A stretch of DNA of 7,233 bases from Alphaproteobacteria bacterium (GCA_003694465.1 RFKM01000297.1:1-7233); one strand, 5' to 3'; shown: positions 1 through 5,093, counted from the stretch's first letter. A program made the numbers and translations. The notes: generated from the letters alone by a model not told the origin.

Positions 1-968
1 ATCAGGTCGATTCCCAGGTCGTCGCGGATGACGAAGGTGTCGGCGCCGGTTCCGCCGTCGAGCGTGTCGGCGCCCTTGCCGCCGTTGATCCGGTCGTCGC
101 CCGGGCCGCCGTTGAGGATATCGGGTCCGTCGCCGCCGATGAGGGTGTCATTGCCGTTTTCGCCGAAGAGCCTGTCGCTGCCCTTGCCGCCGTCGATCAC
201 GTCGTCGCCATCGTCGCCGTGGAGCCTGTCGTTGCCACCCTTGCCGGAAATGTCGTCGTTGCCGGCAAGGCCATAGATGTTGTCGCGCTTGCCCGACCCC
301 TTCGCCGTGTCGTCGTTCGGGGTGAGGTAGACGAACTCGATGCCCGTGATCTTGTGGCTGGTGCCGCCGGCCACGAGCTTGCCCTTGCCGAGGTTGGCGG
401 TGAGCGGGTCGAGGAGGTTCTCGCCGCTCACCACGTCGCGCTTGCCGGCGCCGCCGTCGATCACCCCCCGGCCGGGGCCGAGCAGGATGACGTCATTGCC
501 GCCGTTGCCCTCGACCGTCACCCGACCGGTGCCCCATTCGAAATAGTCGCGCTTGCCCGAGCCGAACATCTTCGTGCCGTCGGGGGTGAGCAGGTCGAGA
601 AAGGCGAGGGCGTCGGGGTTGGACTGGTCGACGATCTGGTTCTGACCATAGCTGAAATCGATGTCGAGGGCGTTGGCCGCGGCTTCCAGTTCGGACATGA
701 CGAGATCCATCGCTCTGATCCTGGCCTCCGCCTTTTGGTCCGGGACATAAAGGGCATAATTCGAGGCGACGCCGTGCACCGAGCCGTCGGCGCCGATGCC
801 GATGTTGCGGCCGTTGAACTCGGCGTAGTCGGGCGTTCCGGGGTTGGAGCGGATGATCCGCTTGGCGCTCGCGTCCGGAAGCCATATCGTTCCGGGATCG
901 TTGAGTTCATGCAGGAGCTGGCGCTGGTAGGTCGTCCCGCCTGCCCCCTTGTACTTGACGATGGCCAT
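1..968 (-). CDS. RTX-repeat calcium-binding protein, C-terminus cut by window edge
   Basis: Residues 1-322 are visible; the C-terminal end lies beyond the left edge. Residues 224-313 form ten consecutive nonapeptides of the GGxGxDxUx type (for example GGKGADTLD and GGTGADTFV), the calcium-binding beta-roll of RTX proteins. Degenerate single units occur at about 136-144, 154-162 and 173-181. Residues 190-223 resemble the ITGIE-type linker often found between RTX blocks. Residues 1-135 match no domain I recognise. There is no N-terminal signal peptide, which fits the family's usual type I (ABC transporter) secretion, but the C-terminal secretion signal and any transporter genes are out of view. 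The start is ATG at 968-966, five bases after a perfect AGGAGG (974-979). RTX family membership is secure; enzymatic or adhesive function is unknown. A serralysin-like protease is not supported, because no HExxH zinc motif is seen in the visible part. Confidence 0.9.
   Translation of the reverse strand, partial: MAIVKYKGAGGTTYQRQLLHELNDPGTIWLPDASAKRIIRSNPGTPDYAEFNGRNIGIGADGSVHGVASNYALYVPDQKAEARIRAMDLVMSELEAAANALDIDFSYGQNQIVDQSNPDALAFLDLLTPDGTKMFGSGKRDYFEWGTGRVTVEGNGGNDVILLGPGRGVIDGGAGKRDVVSGENLLDPLTANLGKGKLVAGGTSHKITGIEFVYLTPNDDTAKGSGKRDNIYGLAGNDDISGKGGNDRLHGDDGDDVIDGGKGSDRLFGENGNDTLIGGDGPDILNGGPGDDRINGGKGADTLDGGTGADTFVIRDDLGIDL
30..299 (-). repeat. Ten tandem 27-base RTX units
   Basis: 270 bases encode ten nonapeptides in perfect register (residues 224-313 of the RTX protein). 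Most units carry G-x-G-(N/D/S/A)-D at the calcium-binding positions with a hydrophobic residue at position 8. The first unit is GSGKRDNIY and the last, GGTGADTFV, runs into the VIRDD-type edge strand that commonly closes an RTX block. The repetition is at protein level; the DNA units differ, so this is neither a minisatellite nor a CRISPR array. Confidence 0.9.
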
Positions 969-1111
969 GACATCCTCCTCGGGTCGTCTTCGCCCGATCG
1001 GAGTCTGCCACGTCTTCTCCCACCCCGCGGCGGCCAGCCGCCGTACCCGTGCCGCTTCCCGGCTTGCCACGGCGCGCCTGGCGCCTTGCGGGCCTGCGAC
1101 AACTTGCCGCA

Positions 1112-1141
1112 AGGATAGCCCCACCCGCCGGCCGCTGTCAA
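1112..1141 (-). promoter_or_regulatory. Sigma-70 promoter of the RTX gene
   Basis: On the minus strand, TTGACA (1141-1136) is followed after 18 bases by TATCCT (1117-1112). The -35 is a perfect match and the -10 matches TATAAT at four of six positions. Transcription would begin near 1105 and leave a leader of about 135 bases before the ATG at 968. This is the best sigma-70 consensus match in the window. The leader is GC-rich; I recognise no riboswitch in it. Confidence 0.65.
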
Positions 1142-1181
1142 ATCACGCCCGATGGCGCACGCCCGCGCATGCGTCGGATTG

Positions 1182-1213
1182 CCGCTTGGCAAGCGGGCTG
1201 CGGATGCTACCTT
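1182..1213 (+). promoter_or_regulatory. Possible promoter with overlapping inverted repeat, small membrane protein gene
   Basis: TTGGCA (1186-1191) is followed after 16 bases by TACCTT (1208-1213), about 30 bases before the start codon at 1243. The -35 hexamer is embedded in a perfect 7-bp inverted repeat, CCGCTTG-g-CAAGCGG (1182-1196), which could be an operator. The hexamers are only fair matches to consensus, so the assignment is tentative. Confidence 0.3.
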
Positions 1214-1242
1214 GTAGGGAGAGACTCGGTGGGAGAGATGCC

Positions 1243-1557
1243 ATGCCCCGGCTTGTTCGCCTTTACATTCGAAACGTGCTGATCGGTTTCGGCCTGTCGG
1301 CGGCCTTCGTGGCGCTGCTGCTCTACACGAATGTCGGCAACCTCTGGCACCTCGTTTCCACCTCCGACATCGGCTATATCGCTGTCGGAATCCTGTTCCT
1401 GGCCAATGGCATCGTTTTCGCCGGCGTGCAGTTCGCCATCGCGGTGATGCGCATGGCCAGCGAGGACGACGCGCCGCGCGGCGGGCGCAAGGTGCCGGTG
1501 GCGACCAACATTCCGGTTCTCGTGGAAGCGACCGCGGGGCGCCGCCCCGAGAAGTAA
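1243..1557 (+). CDS. Small two-helix inner-membrane protein, function unknown
   Basis: This is a 104-residue protein. A short basic N-terminus (MPRLVRLYIRN) precedes a hydrophobic segment at about 12-31, a short polar loop (about 32-42), and a second hydrophobic segment at about 43-69. A soluble tail with acidic and then basic patches (SEDD, PRGGRK) ends in RRPEK. The positive-inside rule suggests both termini face the cytoplasm. The start is ATG at 1243, seven bases after GGAG (1232-1235); an overlapping ATG at 1238 is out of frame. The sequence looks like a small membrane protein I associate with Rhodobacterales genomes, but I know no characterised function. It is divergent from the RTX gene and convergent with the deiodinase-like gene, so it is probably transcribed alone. 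The coding call is firm on composition, ribosome-binding site and membrane pattern. Confidence 0.8.
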   Translation: MPRLVRLYIRNVLIGFGLSAAFVALLLYTNVGNLWHLVSTSDIGYIAVGILFLANGIVFAGVQFAIAVMRMASEDDAPRGGRKVPVATNIPVLVEATAGRRPEK

Positions 1558-1637
1558 GGGCAGCCGCCATCGCGCAAGATGCCCAGGCAGCGGTCGAGGA
1601 CCACTGACGGCAGCAGCCCGGGCAGGCCTTCTCGCCC

Positions 1638-2333
1638 TCAGCCCTCGAAAACCTCGAGGATCTGCTCCAGCGGCTTTTTCATCTTTGCCACCGCCGGCAC
1701 CGTTGCCCCCTCGGCGGGGTGGCCGACGGCGAGAATCATCACCGGCTTTTCCGACTCCGGCCTCCCCAGCAAGCCGTTGAGAAACTTCATCGGGTTGGGC
1801 GTGTGGGTGAGGCAGGACAGCCCCGCCTGATGCAGGGCGGCAATCAAAAAGCCGGTGGCGATGCCAACGCTTTCGGGCACGTAATAGTTCTTGAACCGGG
1901 TGCCGTCGTCGAAAGTGCCCCAGCGCTGCGCGAATATCACGATCAGCCACGGCGCATCCTCGAGATGGGGCTTGGCCGCGTCGGTTCCCAGCGGCTCGAG
2001 CGCCTTGAGCCATTCGTCGCCGCCGCCGCCGGCATAGAAGCGCTCTTCCTCGGCCTCGGCCTCGGCGCGGATCCGCGCCTTCAGGGCCGGGTCGGAGATC
2101 GCGGCAAAGAACCACGGCTGATGATTGGCCCCCGAGGGCGCGCGCCCGGCGGTGGCCACGGCCTTTTCGATCACCGCTCGCGGCACCGGGCGGCGCGAGA
2201 AATCGCGCACCGAATGGCGCTTCTTCATCAGCTCCAGGAAATCGCCGGCCCGCGCCTGCATCTCGTCGTCGGAATAGTCGAACCGGTCGGGCAGGGGGAG
2301 CGGCTCGTGCGGCAGGTTCTTTCGGGAAAACAT
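1638..2333 (-). CDS. Nitroreductase-family flavoprotein, iodotyrosine deiodinase-like
   Basis: This 231-residue soluble protein has the FMN-dependent nitroreductase fold. KRHSVR (38-43) is the N-terminal FMN-phosphate motif, APSGAN (65-70) the second flavin motif, and THTP (176-179) sits where the family contacts flavin N5. GHPAEGATVP (204-213) is the C-terminal signature. Within the superfamily it resembles iodotyrosine deiodinase (IYD): similarity to human IYD runs from the pre-domain segment (DRFDYSDDEM) to the KKPLEQI tail. The lid residues that bind the iodotyrosine zwitterion in IYD (human Glu157, Tyr161, Lys182) align with Glu96, Tyr100 and Lys121 at identical spacing. The likely chemistry is FMN-dependent reductive dehalogenation of halotyrosines; the bacterial substrate is not established. 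The N-terminal membrane anchor of the animal enzyme is absent. The start at 2333 retains the conserved pre-domain segment but has only a weak ribosome-binding site. Fold assignment is secure; subfamily likely. Confidence 0.9.
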   Translation of the reverse strand: MFSRKNLPHEPLPLPDRFDYSDDEMQARAGDFLELMKKRHSVRDFSRRPVPRAVIEKAVATAGRAPSGANHQPWFFAAISDPALKARIRAEAEAEEERFYAGGGGDEWLKALEPLGTDAAKPHLEDAPWLIVIFAQRWGTFDDGTRFKNYYVPESVGIATGFLIAALHQAGLSCLTHTPNPMKFLNGLLGRPESEKPVMILAVGHPAEGATVPAVAKMKKPLEQILEVFEG

Positions 2334-2359
2334 CTCTTGCTCGCGGCTGTTGCGCCGGC

Positions 2360-2388
2360 AGGCTAGAGGGTGGCGGGACCGCACGCAA
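2360..2388 (-). promoter_or_regulatory. Possible promoter of the deiodinase-like gene
   Basis: On the minus strand, TTGCGT (2388-2383) is followed after 17 bases by TAGCCT (2365-2360), 27 bases before the ATG at 2333. The spacing is ideal but each hexamer matches only three of six positions. Confidence 0.3.
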
Positions 2389-2391
2389 CCG

Positions 2392-2459
2392 TTGAGGCAA
2401 CTCAATTCCCGAGGACCTGCATGTACAGGTGGGCGCCAGGTAACCGGACCACGATCCGG
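2392..2459. repeat. Cluster of three short inverted repeats in an intergenic region
   Basis: The 297-base gap between the deiodinase-like gene and mmcB holds three inverted repeats within 70 bases: TTGAG-gcaa-CTCAA (2392-2405), ACCTG-catgta-CAGGT (2415-2430) and CCGGA-ccacga-TCCGG (2444-2459). None is followed by a T-run, so they do not look like intrinsic terminators. They lie just upstream of the possible minus-strand promoter and could be operator sites, but arms of five bases arise readily by chance. In the rest of the gap (2460-2595) I see nothing definite. Confidence 0.3.
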
Positions 2460-2595
2460 ACAGAGCCAGCTCCCTCGGAAGTCTTTAAGGCCACCGGAAT
2501 TTGACCTCGTCACGAGAAGGGCAGACCGCCGACACGCTATCTAGGGCCGCGCGGCGGCGCAGGCAAGGGCGAACGGGCCGGGCGGGCGGCGGCGC

Positions 2596-2624
2596 TGGAC
2601 AAATGTTCGTGCATTGTTCATGCT
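2596..2624 (+). promoter_or_regulatory. Probable mmcB promoter giving a leaderless mRNA
   Basis: TGGACA (2596-2601) is followed after 17 bases by CATGCT (2619-2624). The -35 matches five of six consensus positions and the -10 three of six. The predicted transcription start falls at about 2631, the A of the mmcB start codon. No purine-rich ribosome-binding site lies before that ATG (the preceding bases are ctcgcccc), which fits a leaderless message. Confidence 0.45.
2605..2619 (+). promoter_or_regulatory. LexA (SOS) box of mmcB
   Basis: GTTC (2605-2608) and GTTC (2616-2619) are direct repeats separated by exactly seven bases, the form GTTC-N7-GTTC described for LexA operators in alphaproteobacteria such as Rhodobacter, Caulobacter and Sinorhizobium. 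The box lies between the candidate -35 and -10 and ends 11 bases before the mmcB start codon, so bound LexA would block RNA polymerase. The downstream gene belongs to a family known to be SOS-regulated in Caulobacter, which strengthens the call. Confidence 0.8.
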
Positions 2625-2630
2625 CGCCCC

Positions 2631-3086
2631 ATGAACGACGCCCCCCTCCAGCCCGGACAGGTCCTCGCCCGCGGCGTGGCCCGGCACCTGCGCCAGCACG
2701 ATTTCGTCTCGATCGAGGAATTCGTGCCCACGCGCGGGCTTCGGATGGACGTGTTCGCCCTCGGGCCGAAGGGCGAATTCTGGGTGATCGAATGCAAGTC
2801 GGGGCGGGCCGACTTCATGTCCGATTCGAAATGGCAGGGCTATCTCGACTGGGCCGACCGCTTTTTCTGGGCGGTGGATGCCGATTTTCCGACCGAGATC
2901 CTGCCCGAAGGCACCGGGCTGATCATCGCCGACGGGCACGATGCGGAGATCCTGCGCATGGGCCCCGAGCGCCCGCTCGCCCCGGCCCGGCGCAAGGTGC
3001 TGCTGCAGAAATTCGCCCGCCATGCCGCCCGGCGCCTTCAGGCGCTGCGCGATCCCGGGGTGAGCCCGCTGTTCGGGCCGGACTGA
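2631..3086 (+). CDS. mmcB: MmcB-family DNA repair protein (PD-(D/E)XK-like)
   Basis: The protein has 151 residues, the usual size for the MmcB (DUF1052) family. Asp40 in RMDVFAL, followed by Glu54 and Lys56 in WVIECKSG, makes the D-x13-E-x-K core of the PD-(D/E)XK nuclease fold. An upstream glutamate pair (29-30, in SIEEF) could complete metal binding. WQGYLDWADRFFWAV (68-82) is a further stretch I associate with the family. In Caulobacter crescentus, mmcB is SOS-induced and contributes to mitomycin C resistance; its biochemical activity is not settled as far as I know. Here a LexA box overlaps the promoter, independently supporting the assignment. The ATG at 2631 is the only reasonable start and lacks a ribosome-binding site. 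The basic C-terminal helix (about 118-140, rich in Arg and Lys) may contact DNA. The gene is monocistronic and converges on the DUF6324-like gene. Confidence 0.9.
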   Translation: MNDAPLQPGQVLARGVARHLRQHDFVSIEEFVPTRGLRMDVFALGPKGEFWVIECKSGRADFMSDSKWQGYLDWADRFFWAVDADFPTEILPEGTGLIIADGHDAEILRMGPERPLAPARRKVLLQKFARHAARRLQALRDPGVSPLFGPD

Positions 3087-3136
3087 CGCCCCGCGCCACC
3101 CGATTCATGGCGACCGGTCACGGCCGCCGCGCGCGC

Positions 3137-3379
3137 TTATTTCCCCGCCTTGCCCTTGCCGGCCTTGCCCTTGCCACCCTTGCGGGCGGCCTTTTCGGCA
3201 ATCAGCCGGGCCTGGGCGGCGGCGGCGCGCAGTTCTTCGGCAATGTCCTCGGCTTCTTCCGGGTCGAAGTCCATCGGCAGGTCGATTCCCTCGCCGGCCA
3301 CGTAGAGGCGCACCATGCCAAGGGTGGTGGGGCCGATCTGCAGATTCGCGGCGGTATCGGATTCGGAATTGATGCCCAT
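3137..3379 (-). CDS. Small DUF6324-like protein with Lys/Gly tail
   Basis: This 80-residue protein begins MGINSESDTAANLQIGPT. A short strand-like segment (about 22-37, GMVRLYVAGEGIDLPM) leads to an acidic motif, DFDPEEAEDIAEEL (38-51), and an alanine-rich helix. The protein ends in a low-complexity basic tail (about 63-80) built from Lys, Gly and Ala. The body resembles the small Rhodobacterales family I know as DUF6324; that name is from memory and no function is known to me. The start is ATG at 3379, a few bases after GGAGG. The acidic core and basic tail give a strongly dipolar protein. A candidate sigma-70 promoter lies about 60 bases upstream. It converges on mmcB, with 50 bases between them and no clear terminator hairpin with a T-run. 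It is a confident gene but a moderate family name. Confidence 0.82.
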   Translation of the reverse strand: MGINSESDTAANLQIGPTTLGMVRLYVAGEGIDLPMDFDPEEAEDIAEELRAAAAQARLIAEKAARKGGKGKAGKGKAGK

Positions 3380-3437
3380 TCTGGCCTCCGGTCAGGCGGC
3401 GCGCGCCGATGCCCCGGCGCGCCTTGCGGTGCGCGCA

Positions 3438-3466
3438 GCGATACGCGCCGGGCGGGCGATTTTCAA
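3438..3466 (-). promoter_or_regulatory. Promoter of the DUF6324-like gene
   Basis: On the minus strand, TTGAAA (3466-3461) is followed after 17 bases by TATCGC (3443-3438). The -35 matches five of six positions and the -10 begins with TAT. The start codon is at 3379, leaving a leader of roughly 50 bases. Only 11 bases separate this -35 from the -35 of the divergent tRNA promoter. Confidence 0.45.
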
Positions 3467-3477
3467 GCCCATGCCCC

Positions 3478-3506
3478 TTGCAAATGCCTCGGGCGGGCGG
3501 TAAATC
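3478..3506 (+). promoter_or_regulatory. Promoter of tRNA-His
   Basis: TTGCAA (3478-3483) is followed after 17 bases by TAAATC (3501-3506). Transcription would start near 3513, only a few bases before the mature 5' end at 3516. The AT-rich -10 stands out from GC-rich surroundings. Confidence 0.45.
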
Positions 3507-3515
3507 GCGCCGAGT

Positions 3516-3592
3516 GCCGCCTTAGCTCAGTTGGTTAGAGCGCTGGATTGTGGATCCAGAGGTCCCCCGTTCGAGCCGGGGAGGCGGTACCA
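3516..3592 (+). tRNA. tRNA-His (anticodon GTG), CCA encoded
   Basis: The full cloverleaf can be folded by hand. The acceptor stem is GCCGCCT (3516-3522) with AGGCGGT (3582-3588). The D stem is GCTC/GAGC, with the loop containing GTTGGTTA. The anticodon stem is CTGGA/TCCAG around the loop TTGTGGA, with GTG at 3550-3552. The T stem is CCCCG/CGGGG with loop TTCGAGC. The discriminator base is A (3589) and CCA is encoded (3590-3592). The base before G1 is T, not G, so the extra G-1 found on almost all histidine tRNAs is not encoded and could not pair with A73 anyway. This matches the derived tRNA-His type of a large group of alphaproteobacteria, whose histidyl-tRNA synthetase has changed to match. 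Confidence 0.97.
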
Positions 3593-3645
3593 TCCCCCCC
3601 GCCAGCACAGCCGCCGCGCGCCGGCAAGCCCCGGATCATCCCGGC

Positions 3646-3951
3646 TCAATGGGCGATGGCGATTTCCTGGCGCAGGGTGGTGCCGTCGAGGCCATAGATG
3701 AGGATCCGCTCGTCATCGGTCACCACCGCCAGCCAGCCGGGCCCGCGGGTGATGGCAATGGCCGAAGTCCCCTCGGGCAGGCGGATCGCATCGGGCAGGG
3801 GCACGGTGCCCTCGGCATTGAAACGCATGACAATCACCACGAGGAGCACTATGACACCGGCAATCATTGTCACGCTGAGCGCGGTCACCAGCGTCTTGAG
3901 ATAACGCGCAAGGCGCATGCCGTCCGGCGAGAGGGGATCAGTATCGTTCAT
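3646..3951 (-). CDS. DUF6476-like single-pass membrane protein
   Basis: The protein has 101 residues. A polar N-terminus (1-18) precedes one strongly hydrophobic segment at about 19-42 (rich in Val, Leu, Ile). A C-terminal domain follows, with PLPDAIRLPEG (51-61), GWLAVVTDDERILIYG (72-87) and LRQEIAI. The second half looks like short beta strands of the kind seen in quinoprotein- or propeller-type edges, but it is too short to be a propeller. It resembles the small family I know as DUF6476 in Rhodobacterales; the function is unknown and the name is from memory. The arrangement suggests a cytoplasmic N-terminus and a periplasmic C-terminal part. The ATG at 3951-3949 overlaps the start codon of the divergent rluD-type gene; AAAGG about eight bases upstream could serve as a ribosome-binding site. 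Confidence 0.82.
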   Translation of the reverse strand: MNDTDPLSPDGMRLARYLKTLVTALSVTMIAGVIVLLVVIVMRFNAEGTVPLPDAIRLPEGTSAIAITRGPGWLAVVTDDERILIYGLDGTTLRQEIAIAH

Positions 3952-4984
3952 GGCCGGGCCTTTCGTCCTTCGGGTCACCATATCGGAAAACCCGCCGCCG
4001 CGCCTTGATAAGGCGCTGGCGCGCGATGTGCCAGAGGCGGCGGCGCTGAGCCGCTCGCGCCTTGCCCGGCTGATTGCCGCCGGGGCGGTGCGCCGGTCCG
4101 GCGAGGCGCTGACCGACCCGCGCGCCCGCGTTGCCGCCGGCGAGGTGATCGAGATTTCCGTGCCGGAAGCGGCCGAGAGCCATATCGGCGGCGAGGACAT
4201 CGCCCTCGACATCGTGTATGAAGACGCGGCGCTGATCGTCGTCAACAAGCCGGCGGGCATGGTCGTGCACCCGGCCCCCGGAAGCCCCTCGGGCACCCTC
4301 GTCAACGCCCTCATCGCCCATTGCGGCGAGAGCCTTTCGGGCGTGGGCGGGGCGAAGCGGCCGGGGATCGTCCACCGCATCGACAAGGACACCTCCGGCC
4401 TTCTCGTCGTCGCCAAGACCGACGCCGCCCACCACGGCCTTGCCGAACAATTCGCCGCCCACAGCGTGACGCGCGAATATCGCGCCCTCGTTCATGGCGT
4501 GCCTGACCCGGCCGACCCGCGCCTGCGCGGCATCCGCGGGGTGGGTATCGAGCCGGGCGGGGTCATCACCATCACCTCGCAGCTCGCCCGCCACCGCACC
4601 GACCGCCAGCGTCAGGCGGTGGTCTGGTCGGGCGGGCGCCACGCGGTGACGCGGGTGCGGGTGCTCGAGCGCTACGGCACTCCCGGCGCGGCGGCGCTGG
4701 TCGCCTGCTGGCTGGAGACCGGGCGCACGCACCAGATTCGCGTCCACATGGCCCATGCCGGCCACGGGCTGATCGGCGATCCGGTCTATGGCGGGCGCCG
4801 GCGCCTGTCGGCCCGCGCCCTCGGGGCGGCGGCGGCCGAGGCGGCGGCGGCCTTCCCGCGTCAGGCGCTGCACGCGGCAACGCTGGGCTTCGTTCACCCG
4901 ATCAGCGGCGAAACCCTGCGTTTCGAGGCGCCGATGCCCGCCGACATGGCGGCCCTCGTCGAAATCCTGCGAAAATCGCCCTGA
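3950..4984 (+). CDS. rluD: RluD-type 23S rRNA pseudouridine synthase
   Basis: This 344-residue enzyme of the RluA superfamily converts uridine to pseudouridine in rRNA. Residues about 17-73 form an S4 RNA-binding domain (RLDKAL..., LSRSRLARLI). The catalytic motif HRIDKDTSG (142-150) carries the nucleophile Asp145. REYRALV (175-181) holds the conserved active-site tyrosine, and ETGRTHQIRVH (256-266) the conserved arginine. GLIGDPVYGG and PRQALHA...HPISG (303-320) match the RluD type. An S4 domain rules out RluA itself; RluC is the main alternative, and the C-terminal half favours RluD, which modifies helix 69 of 23S rRNA. The ATG at 3950 gives the usual N-terminus and shares two bases with the opposing start codon. 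An in-frame ATG at 3917 exists but would reach further into the opposite gene. The family is certain; RluD over RluC is likely. Confidence 0.93.
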   Translation: MAGPFVLRVTISENPPPRLDKALARDVPEAAALSRSRLARLIAAGAVRRSGEALTDPRARVAAGEVIEISVPEAAESHIGGEDIALDIVYEDAALIVVNKPAGMVVHPAPGSPSGTLVNALIAHCGESLSGVGGAKRPGIVHRIDKDTSGLLVVAKTDAAHHGLAEQFAAHSVTREYRALVHGVPDPADPRLRGIRGVGIEPGGVITITSQLARHRTDRQRQAVVWSGGRHAVTRVRVLERYGTPGAAALVACWLETGRTHQIRVHMAHAGHGLIGDPVYGGRRRLSARALGAAAAEAAAAFPRQALHAATLGFVHPISGETLRFEAPMPADMAALVEILRKSP

Positions 4985-5061
4985 ACCCCTGTCGCCGCGA
5001 CGGAAATCGGTTCATACTTCGTTCAAACCTGTGGGCCATACCGGCCCGGCCGCCTTGCGGG

Positions 5062-5093
5062 CCCCTTGAAGGGGCGGGGCGCGGGGCACATAT
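5062..5093 (+). promoter_or_regulatory. Sigma-32-like promoter of rpoH, with inverted repeat
   Basis: CCCCTTGAA (-35, 5062-5070) is followed by CACATAT (-10, 5087-5093), with 15 bases between TTGAAG and CACATAT. This resembles the heat-shock consensus CTTGAA...CCCATnT; the alphaproteobacterial form CTTG-N18-CYTATnT also fits in spacing. The -35 lies in a perfect inverted repeat, CCCCTT-g-AAGGGG (5062-5074). A weaker sigma-70 reading (TTGAAG-N17-CATATG) is possible with the same bases. Transcription would start near 5100, leaving a leader of about 48 bases before the rpoH ATG at 5148. Confidence 0.45.

Noticed and set aside
30..299. Regular 27-base periodicity resembling a short CRISPR or tandem DNA repeat
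   Set aside because: Units are contiguous without spacers and conserved only as the RTX amino-acid pattern, not as DNA.
1083..1094. 12-base sequence GCCTTGCGGGCC shared with 5052-5063
   Set aside because: Only two copies exist, in unrelated positions and without flanking similarity; this is expected by chance in such GC-rich DNA.
219..1118. Plus-strand open frame of 299 codons across the left region
   Set aside because: It is antisense to the RTX gene, where the minus strand shows ten in-register nonapeptides, a perfect ribosome-binding site and a promoter.
2501..2543. TTGACC and TATCTA upstream of mmcB as a promoter
   Set aside because: The hexamers are 31 bases apart, far outside the usable 16-18 range. 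A better-spaced pair overlaps the LexA box.
3087..3136. Bidirectional terminator between mmcB and the convergent DUF6324-like gene
   Set aside because: GC-rich complementarity exists, but there is no clean stem followed by a T-run on either strand.
4000..4016. GCGCCTT-gat-AAGGCGC inverted repeat
   Set aside because: It is perfect but lies within conserved codons (RLDKA) of the pseudouridine synthase S4 domain, so coding constraint explains it sufficiently.
3938..4897. Open frame of 319 codons on the minus strand opposite the pseudouridine synthase
   Set aside because: It is a shadow of rluD, whose catalytic HRIDKDTSG motif fixes the true strand and frame.
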